This document shows, one piece after another, positions 57,900 to 64,000 of a stretch of 64,000 bases of DNA. Each line of letters starts with the position of its first letter. Position 1 is the stretch's first letter. The DNA lies in contig NZ_CP129971.1 of NCBI RefSeq assembly GCF_030503855.1, forward strand, positions 3,534,001-3,598,000, in the 5' to 3' direction. The DNA is from Marivirga salinae. GTDB lineage: Bacteria; Bacteroidota; Bacteroidia; Cytophagales; Cyclobacteriaceae. The notes beneath the pieces were generated by a model that saw only the letters and a program-made list of their open reading frames with translations, did no database searches and had not been told where the DNA came from. The position numbers and the translations under genes were made by a program.

Positions 57900-57937
57900 A
57901 AATGGGTGCGTGAAATTATTTACCACCCATTTTTTAA
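57900..57937 (+). terminator. Terminator of the acidic-protein gene
   Basis: A 9-bp stem (AAATGGGTG with CACCCATTT; 57900-57908 with 57924-57932) and a T-run follow the stop by four bases. Confidence 0.88.
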
Positions 57938-58003
57938 TTTGTTTTAAATTTCCAATTTTAAAGTGTTTGAAAAACGTGTCAAAGTATAAAAGATTAATGA
58001 AAT

Positions 58004-58759
58004 TTAATCATCCAACCATTCCTTAAACTTTGCTACTTTTTCGCGACTAATGAGGATGTCATTATCATCGCAGGATTTGAGTTTAATTTTCAAGCGGCTG
58101 TTAGAATAGCTTAAGACTTGATCTATAGATTCAAATGAGGCAATATATTTTCGATTTAATCTAAAAAACGATTTCGGATCAAGCATCTCCTCAATTTGAT
58201 CAAGAGTATAATCCAAAATATATCTTTTGCCAACTTCTTTTGTTTGCATAAAAATGGTTCTTTCTGCACTAAAGAAAAAGGCTACCTCCTCAGTAGGAAT
58301 ACTTTGAATCTTCTCTCCTATCTTCACCATAAAACGACTTTTATAATGTGTTTCCTTGGGCTTTAGTAATTGCTGTATTTGACTCAGATCTATTTGTGAC
58401 TGAAATTTTTGGTTCTTGAATTTCAAAATGGCCTTTTCCAATTCTTCGGAATCTATGGGTTTTAATAGGTAATCTATTGAGTTAAGCTTAAATGCCTTAA
58501 TGGCAAATTGATCGTAAGCGGTGGTGAAAATGATAGGACTTTTGATTTCAACCTGTTCAAAAATCTCAAAGCTTTGACCATCGGCAAGTTCAATATCACA
58601 AAAGATCAAATCAGGGCTAGGTTCTTTCTGCAACCATTTTATCGCAGTTGAAATACTATCTAAATGACCATAAATATCAGCCTCAGGCAAATAGTTAGCA
58701 ATTAACTGTTTCATTCTGGCTGCTGCCGGTCTTTCATCTTCAATTAACAGTACTCTCAT
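58004..58759 (-). CDS. LytTR-type response regulator
   Basis: A 251-residue two-domain regulator. The receiver domain (1-118) has the acidic pair EDE, the phosphorylation site in LIFCDIELADG (about D54-D56), a switch Thr/Ser and Lys in DYLLKPID. The LytTR DNA-binding domain (about 145-250) contains VAFFFSAERTIFMQT and FFRLNRKYIASFESIDQV. LytTR proteins bind pairs of direct repeats about two helical turns apart as dimers. The gene overlaps the histidine-kinase gene by four bases (ATGA). Confidence 0.95.
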   Translation of the reverse strand: MRVLLIEDERPAAARMKQLIANYLPEADIYGHLDSISTAIKWLQKEPSPDLIFCDIELADGQSFEIFEQVEIKSPIIFTTAYDQFAIKAFKLNSIDYLLKPIDSEELEKAILKFKNQKFQSQIDLSQIQQLLKPKETHYKSRFMVKIGEKIQSIPTEEVAFFFSAERTIFMQTKEVGKRYILDYTLDQIEEMLDPKSFFRLNRKYIASFESIDQVLSYSNSRLKIKLKSCDDNDILISREKVAKFKEWLDD

Positions 58760-59892
58760 TTATCTAAAGTTAGCAAAGGTAATTTTACACTAAATTCTGT
58801 GTCAGTCTTAATAATTACAGGATTTTTATCACTCATTAACTCATAGCGCCTCCTAATATTCTCCAAACCTATTCCATTGCTCTCTATGTCTTTGGGATTT
58901 TTTGGTTGAAAATTATTGCTCACTACTAAAATATCTTCCTTTTGATATATTTTAATAGTAAGTGGCTGCTCCATACTTGCTATATTATGTTTAATAGCAT
59001 TTTCCAACAAAAGCTGCAAAGATAGGGGTGGCAGGTAAAAATGATCAATTTTTTCCGTCTTAATATCAAAAATCAAATTATCTTCAAACCTGATTTTCTG
59101 TAATCTCAAATAGTTTTGAGCAAATCCAATTTCATCAGCTAAACTTACCAACTCTTCCTGCTGAACATCCAAGACATATCGATAAATTTTAGATAGCTGC
59201 TGAATAAAGGAAGCGGATTTATCAGCATTTTCATAGACCAAATTGGTCAATACATTTAATGAATTGAATAAAAAATGTGGATTAAGTTGATTTTTGAGGG
59301 ATTGATATTGTCCCGCCAACTTTTCGGTTCGGAGTTGCTCTGCCTCGATGGCTGCATTTCGCCATTCATAAAGCCATGATCTTGCTATGAAAACTGAAAT
59401 TAGGACTAAGGCAATACCAACAGGGAGAATAGTGTATTCTGTCATTGCTACCCAGTCAATTGTTTTAAAAGTTGCTTCCGGATCAAAAAATAAACGACCG
59501 ATCACAGAAAGAATGTAACTTACCACAAATGAATAAAACAAGTAGATAAACAAAGTTAGTAGCAATCGCTTCACAGGAAACTTCACCCAGCTCATTCCCT
59601 TATCAAAATAATCCTCCACCATAAAGCCTCCATAGCTTAAGGCAGATGACATAAAAAAAGAAAAGACAAAGTCAGGGATAAGCTGCACCAAAAGGTCTTG
59701 ACTTAAAAAGCACTTTGGGCAGAAAAAAACCATAAGCGCAAACGCAATAATCAAATTAAGCAAAATAAATTTCCCCAATCTGATATATAGTGACTTTCGT
59801 TTTACGAGCTTTGTATAAGGCATTTGAGTTGGATTAATTAATCGAGGCAGAATACCAAGTCCTAAACTACTCATAAATTTAATGAGGTGCAT
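58756..59892 (-). CDS. LytS/YehU-type sensor histidine kinase
   Basis: A 378-residue inner-membrane kinase with about four hydrophobic helices between residues 35 and 170. The phosphoacceptor motif is LKNQLNPHFLFNSLNVLTNL (His near 218), typical of PF06580-type kinases, and an ATP-binding domain follows with LENAIKHNI (N box) and GIGLENIRRRYELM (G box). It phosphorylates the LytTR regulator encoded downstream. The annotated ATG at 59892 may be too early; a later Met at about residue 24 is also plausible. No ligand-binding domain is seen, so signal input is likely within the membrane segment. Confidence 0.93.
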   Translation of the reverse strand: MHLIKFMSSLGLGILPRLINPTQMPYTKLVKRKSLYIRLGKFILLNLIIAFALMVFFCPKCFLSQDLLVQLIPDFVFSFFMSSALSYGGFMVEDYFDKGMSWVKFPVKRLLLTLFIYLFYSFVVSYILSVIGRLFFDPEATFKTIDWVAMTEYTILPVGIALVLISVFIARSWLYEWRNAAIEAEQLRTEKLAGQYQSLKNQLNPHFLFNSLNVLTNLVYENADKSASFIQQLSKIYRYVLDVQQEELVSLADEIGFAQNYLRLQKIRFEDNLIFDIKTEKIDHFYLPPLSLQLLLENAIKHNIASMEQPLTIKIYQKEDILVVSNNFQPKNPKDIESNGIGLENIRRRYELMSDKNPVIIKTDTEFSVKLPLLTLDK

Positions 59893-59958
59893 TTTAGAAC
59901 TTGGATTTCTGAAGTTATATCTTAATAATTAAAGTTAAATAACTTTAGTATTGAACAA

Positions 59959-60609
59959 TTACTGACACTGCTGAGTCATTTTTTCAGCAATATCTTTTCC
60001 CCATTTAGGAGCTAAAGGATTTTCATTAACATAACTGGCTTCTAGTTCAAAAAGCTGTAAGCTCTGTTTCGCCATACCACAAGCTTTTTCAGGACCTGTT
60101 CCAAAAAACTTAGCTGTTCCTTGTTCCATTTGTGCCATTAAAATCATAGCTCTTGGATTTTCAGAGTCGTAAGAAAGTGCTTTCCCAAATGTACTCATAA
60201 CCAAGCCTGACATATGTTGCCCACGGCCTGCAGGATCAGCTGCCAACTCCCCCATTAAAGCATAACCCTTCATAGCTACCAATTCAGAATTCTCTCCGTT
60301 TTCACTTATCGCTTTATCAATAAGATCTTGTGCCTGTTTAAAAAATGCATCTTTTTCTTTAATGCCTTCCGTTCTAAATCCAGCATTTGTTAGTGCGAAA
60401 GCAGCATAATATTTTGGCAGCCATTCATTGGAATTCATCTCCCCTATTCTAGAAAAGGCATTGGCTACCTTTTGAAATTCTTCAGGAGATTTAGCTTGAT
60501 CAAATTGTTCTAATTGCGTTTTCATGGCTTCTACATAAGCTGAATCATTTGCCATTAAATTCATGAGTCCTATAAAGGAAATTGCGATTGTTAAAATGTA
60601 CTTTTTCAT
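59959..60609 (-). CDS. Exported TPR-like protein
   Basis: A 216-residue exported protein with signal peptide (1-20, ending LMANDS). The mature part is helical with TPR-like spacing (WLPKYYAAFALTNAGF; ALSYDSENPRAMILMAQMEQGTAKFFG). It resembles small envelope TPR proteins found near TonB-dependent receptors and LytTR systems in Bacteroidota. The role is unknown. It lies between the kinase/regulator pair and the TonB receptor on the same strand, so the four genes may form a module. Confidence 0.7.
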   Translation of the reverse strand: MKKYILTIAISFIGLMNLMANDSAYVEAMKTQLEQFDQAKSPEEFQKVANAFSRIGEMNSNEWLPKYYAAFALTNAGFRTEGIKEKDAFFKQAQDLIDKAISENGENSELVAMKGYALMGELAADPAGRGQHMSGLVMSTFGKALSYDSENPRAMILMAQMEQGTAKFFGTGPEKACGMAKQSLQLFELEASYVNENPLAPKWGKDIAEKMTQQCQ

Positions 60610-60711
60610 ATGATTATTATTTAGTTTTTACTTTGCCATATGGAATCTCGCATACGAAAGTCATCTTTCTATAGAACTTTTTTGAGATGCTCGATTTCAT
60701 AATTTTCAGAT

Positions 60712-62862
60712 TTATAAATTGTTTAATTGATTTGCTGTTTTGTCTTTTGAAAGGGTTAAGAAAATCCCCATAAATAAGAATCGGGGCGCTCCTTGCGTAA
60801 TGGGCATTCCTGGAACTAATCCAGTCTCATTGGTTTCAGGCGCGTATTGATAGCCAAAAATATTATCTCTACCCAACACATTGCTGCATGCTAAATGAAT
60901 AATAAGATTAGGCTTTGGTAAATAGCTCCAGCTTAAGCTCAAATTCTGAAAGCTTTTGGTTTTGGCGTATTGCTCTCCTGCTAAATTCGGGTTGGTATAG
61001 GCATATCCATCATTAAAACTAAAGGACATTCCTATCTGAGATTGTAAAGCAGATACATAATGCTTTGCTACTATGGATGCATTGTGCTTAGGAGCAAAAC
61101 TTGGCTGCACTTTAGATTCAAATGAATCAAATCTTCTTTTAGAGTCTACAAAACTATAGGTTACCCAAAAATCGGTTTCTTTAATGGATTTTCGGTCACG
61201 ATAAAAGAAATCCATCCCTTTTGCATAGCCGCTTCCGCTAAGCGAGATATCTTCAGGCGCAAGATTTGATCCATTAAAAGTAATTAAGTTGTCATAAGAT
61301 TTGTGGAAAGCTTCAGCACGGAAAGTCCTACCATTTTTGGAAATGAAATAATTTAGAATGAAATGTTCTGCTTCTGTATTTCCTAAGCTATTATTGTTCA
61401 CTCTGAACTTTTCAAGTGGGAGCTGACTAAAAGTACCGTAAGCAAAAGACATTTGACCTTCATGCTCAAATTTGTAGGAAACAGAAGCTCTGGGATCTAC
61501 CCAGAACTCATCACTTAAAACACTATAGCCAGATCTTAATCCACCTCTGAAAATCAGTTGATTGCTCAAATAATAATCTGACTCAAGAAATAAGTTATAA
61601 CGTTGATCAAGAAAATCTCTGCTTAAACCTTCATTTACTAAAGTTTCTTCATATGCTGACCAAGTGCTCTCTATTCCCATTTTTAGAGAAATGGCATCTG
61701 AAAAATCTTTGATCGCAACCCCTTTTGCATGGATCAATCTATTTTGTTGTCTAACATTTTGACTATCTAAATCAAATTGATCTATGTTTTCAGAATAAGA
61801 AATTCCACCAGTATAACTCCAATTGTTTTTCCCGATTAATTTGATGTTGCTTTGTGTGTAGGTATAATCATTTTTAATACCAATTAAATTTCCTTTCCCT
61901 ATTTCCCCAGGCTGCTGTTGCCATAATTTAAATCCATTTGATTCCTTTTGGAAATATGCTTTTAAAATTCCGCCATTACCTACTTTTTGATTAGCTGCAA
62001 GCGAAACATCCCAGCCGTATGGGCTTCGTTCCCAATTGAAATCTTGTTTAATCAGTGACTGATAAGGAGCAAGATCAAAATAATTAGCAGAGGCAGTCAG
62101 ACTATTATTTTTGCCCACTAGGGTTTGGGTATATCCTCCACCCAAAGACATAATGCTTATATCTCCTTGACTTCGAAGAGGAATATCTACTGTATTTAAG
62201 GCCAAGGCTGATGAAAGAGCTTGCCCATATTCTGCTGAGTAACCGCCCGTGCTAAAAAAAGAACCTTTAAAAAGATTTGGGCTAAATCTTGTGCGAGTCG
62301 GAACATTTGAAGCTGTAGTGCCAAAGGCATTTCCAACCTGAAGTCCATCAATAAAAATGGCTGTTTCAGAGGCATCCCCTCCTCTTACAAACAAACGCCC
62401 ATCATTCCCAACTGTAGAAGTTCCAGGCAGAGTTTGAAAAGCACCAATAATATCTCCCATAGCGCTTGGCGTAGTCACAATATCCAATGGTTTAAGTACT
62501 ACTGCTTTGTTTTCATCCGAAGCTTCCATGGCTCCTGCCGTAATGGTTACAGCGTTTAATTGATCAATAGCTTCCTTAAGTTGAATTTCGATTTCAATTG
62601 GACTAGCATTCAAATCAATAGGCAATTCCTGATTCTTATAGCCCACTGATTGAGCAACTAAGAATTGACTGCCTGTTGCTGAAGTTTTAAATGAGAAGAA
62701 GCCCTTTGCATTAGTTGAGGTTCCATCATAGGTGTTTTTAATATAGATACTCACACCTGGCAAACTGTCCCCTTTATTGGAGGTGATAAAGCCTGTGATA
62801 AGATTTTGTGCTTCTGCTCGAACACTTGAGATTAATATTAATATGATAATTATATTTTTCAT
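60712..62862 (-). CDS. TonB-dependent outer-membrane receptor (CarboxypepD-reg type)
   Basis: A 716-residue protein, starting at the ATG at 62862 (MKNIIIILILI); a TTG-started extension to 62892 would disrupt the signal peptide. Signal peptide 1-18, then a carboxypeptidase-regulatory-like domain (NLITGFITSNKGDSLPGVSIYIKNT), a plug domain (TTPSAMGDIIGAFQTLPGTSTVGNDGRLFVRGGDAS), and a beta-barrel rich in aromatic strands. It should import a ligand using TonB energy, or act in signalling. The substrate is unknown; no SusD-like partner is present, so it is not a classical glycan-uptake pair. Its upstream region has a direct repeat that may bind the adjacent LytTR regulator. Confidence 0.93.
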   Translation of the reverse strand: MKNIIIILILISSVRAEAQNLITGFITSNKGDSLPGVSIYIKNTYDGTSTNAKGFFSFKTSATGSQFLVAQSVGYKNQELPIDLNASPIEIEIQLKEAIDQLNAVTITAGAMEASDENKAVVLKPLDIVTTPSAMGDIIGAFQTLPGTSTVGNDGRLFVRGGDASETAIFIDGLQVGNAFGTTASNVPTRTRFSPNLFKGSFFSTGGYSAEYGQALSSALALNTVDIPLRSQGDISIMSLGGGYTQTLVGKNNSLTASANYFDLAPYQSLIKQDFNWERSPYGWDVSLAANQKVGNGGILKAYFQKESNGFKLWQQQPGEIGKGNLIGIKNDYTYTQSNIKLIGKNNWSYTGGISYSENIDQFDLDSQNVRQQNRLIHAKGVAIKDFSDAISLKMGIESTWSAYEETLVNEGLSRDFLDQRYNLFLESDYYLSNQLIFRGGLRSGYSVLSDEFWVDPRASVSYKFEHEGQMSFAYGTFSQLPLEKFRVNNNSLGNTEAEHFILNYFISKNGRTFRAEAFHKSYDNLITFNGSNLAPEDISLSGSGYAKGMDFFYRDRKSIKETDFWVTYSFVDSKRRFDSFESKVQPSFAPKHNASIVAKHYVSALQSQIGMSFSFNDGYAYTNPNLAGEQYAKTKSFQNLSLSWSYLPKPNLIIHLACSNVLGRDNIFGYQYAPETNETGLVPGMPITQGAPRFLFMGIFLTLSKDKTANQLNNL

Positions 62863-62931
62863 GGTGCTAATGATTGCTGATCTATGCACCAAATGTGGGT
62901 TAGTTTTCTATTTTTATAAATTAAAGTTGAC

Positions 62932-62984
62932 TGAAGTGTAGTATTAGTAGGATGAAGTGTAGAGAATGAGGGATTGAATTATAC
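62932..62984 (-). promoter_or_regulatory. Direct-repeat operator candidate upstream of the TonB receptor
   Basis: The 10-base word TGAAGTGTAG (CTACACTTCA on the coding strand) occurs at 62932-62941 and 62953-62962, exactly 21 bases apart. A weaker third copy (TGAATTATAC, seven of ten) lies at 62975-62984, 22 bases further. Two-turn direct repeats are the binding geometry of LytTR dimers, and a LytTR regulator is encoded three genes away. Confidence 0.5.
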
Positions 62985-63045
62985 GATAGAAATAAAGCAC
63001 AAGTGGACACTTACGCTATCATATATTGTAAGTTATTAAAATAAA

Positions 63046-63080
63046 AAAAAGCTGTCCTATATCAAATAAAACAGCTTTTT
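63046..63080 (-). terminator. Terminator of the subtilase gene
   Basis: A 10-bp stem AAAAAGCTGT/ACAGCTTTTT (63046-63055 with 63071-63080) has a 15-base loop and a T-run on the minus strand, 23 bases past the stop. Confidence 0.8.
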
Positions 63081-63102
63081 ACCATACAGCATTTAAAATA
63101 TT

Positions 63103-64000
63103 TTATTGCACCGCAGTCAGTGCATTTAAGTTTCCGTATCCGAAATCTGAATTTCTGTTTGGATAAAAATCGGATGATTCTCTAAGCTTTTGCAATACTT
63201 GATCTCTATTCCAAGAAGGATTCTTAGACCAAACCAAAGCTGCGATTCCTGCTGTAGTAGCGGTAGCTACTGAAGATCCACCTACTGTTGAAGGCTGATT
63301 TCCATTCATGGCTACTGAAAGTGGATGCGCATCGGAACCAGCTTTTTCCATCACAACAGTAAAATCAACTTTGCTTCCAGAGTGACAAGTGTTACATCTT
63401 TGATATTGCCCTTCTTTTACTCCCGTTACAGCAACCGTCTCATTCATATTAGCTGGGAAAATAACACCATACCAATTAGTCCAGCTAGTGGAAGTTCCAG
63501 CAGCAGCAAAAATCAATTTACCTCTGCCATAAGCGTAACGTATGCCATCCGCTACTTTAGAATTATTAAAAACATCTCCTATCGACATACTGATGATTTT
63601 AACATCAGAACGATTACCAAGATATACTAAAGCTTCTGTAACTCCATCTTTTTCATTACCGCCATTTACTATCACGTCACTTGTACCTCTTACACCTACT
63701 AAGTTAGCATTATAAGCGACACCAACAGCTGAACCATTATTGCTTCTTGGAGCAGTAGCAACACCAGCCATTGATGTTCCATGACCGCATTTATCATCCG
63801 GTCCGTCATATTTTTTCCACCACCAAGATCCGGTTTGGTAAGTTCCTTTTCGTTCAACTGTTCTGTTTTGAGAGTATCCAGAATTGAATTGACTTCCTAA
63901 ATTATCTTGATCAGGTGATAAGCCAGTGTCAATCATACCAATTGTAATTCCAGCACCAGTACTGTAATTCCAAGCTTGGTCAATTCCCATTTGTGGATAA
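63103..64000 (-). CDS. S8 (subtilisin-like) serine peptidase, C-terminal part
   Basis: The frame runs in from beyond the window (the residues before MGIDQAW, YPQ, are also open), so the true start and any signal or propeptide are not seen. The catalytic triad is visible: Asp in GMIDTGLSPD, His in CGHGTSMAGVA and Ser in GGSSVATATTAGIAAL. The block that normally reads AAGN, with the oxyanion-hole asparagine, reads AAGTSTSW here, so that residue seems replaced. A CNTCHSGSK cysteine pair lies between the His and Ser regions. The protein is probably exported, since such proteases in this group usually are. It ends near the last motif, so no C-terminal sorting domain follows. Confidence 0.88.
   Translation of the reverse strand, partial: YPQMGIDQAWNYSTGAGITIGMIDTGLSPDQDNLGSQFNSGYSQNRTVERKGTYQTGSWWWKKYDGPDDKCGHGTSMAGVATAPRSNNGSAVGVAYNANLVGVRGTSDVIVNGGNEKDGVTEALVYLGNRSDVKIISMSIGDVFNNSKVADGIRYAYGRGKLIFAAAGTSTSWTNWYGVIFPANMNETVAVTGVKEGQYQRCNTCHSGSKVDFTVVMEKAGSDAHPLSVAMNGNQPSTVGGSSVATATTAGIAALVWSKNPSWNRDQVLQKLRESSDFYPNRNSDFGYGNLNALTAVQ

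Overview
The window looks like a chromosomal segment of a marine, gliding-type Bacteroidota (order Cytophagales; Marivirga-like is my best guess, not tested). The reasons are the AT-rich background, the near absence of Shine-Dalgarno sites, promoters resembling the Bacteroidota TTTG / TAnnTTTG pattern, a type IX secretion (T9SS) C-terminal sorting domain, and family-typical genes such as DUF3822, DUF1573, a VLRF1-like protein, a propeller-SpoIIE sensor, and LytS/LytTR and TonB genes. Several genes appear to start at TTG or GTG.

Layout. 1-6187: groES (partial) and groEL, a TerB-like protein, a hemolysin-III-type membrane protein, a small cold-shock-associated basic protein with a long leader, an intergenic block of strong hairpins, a tiny zinc-ribbon membrane protein, a PhzF-like enzyme and an S41 lipoprotein protease. 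6256-19388: a divergent DUF1987 (SiaC-like) gene facing a six-gene operon whose genes overlap or abut by 0-4 bases. The operon encodes a membrane/HEAT-like protein with a degenerate cyclic-nucleotide-binding-like end, a propeller-SpoIIE phosphatase, a TIR-like three-domain protein, a transmembrane nSTAND NTPase with a WD40 propeller, an outer-membrane barrel with a TPR-like head, and a lipoprotein. This is the best candidate for an undescribed signalling system. 19468-40081: one giant T9SS-secreted Ig-like surface protein, about 6,870 residues once repaired. It has no ATG/GTG/TTG start ahead of its signal peptide (ACG sits where ATG is expected) and carries a single-base frameshift near 36916. 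Its core is 11 1/3 nearly identical 741-bp units (34 Ig-like domains), far richer in GC than the flanks.

40271-64000 is mostly housekeeping: citrate synthase, acyl-CoA-binding protein, class III aminotransferase, VLRF1-like ribosome-rescue candidate, TlpA thioredoxin, AlkB-like hydroxylase, MFS transporter, PspC protein, OmpA/TPR lipoprotein, pyruvate dehydrogenase E1 beta, an ECF sigma / anti-sigma / DUF4097 overlap trio, DUF1573, RecD-like helicase, hotdog thioesterase, NUDIX hydrolase, DUF3822, coaD, an extremely acidic small protein, a LytS/LytTR pair, a TPR-like secreted protein, a TonB-dependent receptor and a subtilase that runs off the window. Upstream of the TonB receptor is a 10-bp direct repeat with 21-bp spacing, the geometry expected for a LytTR-dimer site.

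How the genes may work together (inference): the operon spans cytosol (TIR-like protein, NTPase and phosphatase domains), inner membrane, periplasm (propellers) and outer membrane (barrel, lipoprotein), and ends next to a giant surface protein. It could link surface or envelope state to a partner-switch involving the DUF1987 protein. No tRNA, rRNA, insertion sequence, integrase or CRISPR array was seen. No gap between genes exceeds 300 bases. All family calls come from reading motifs, without database searches.
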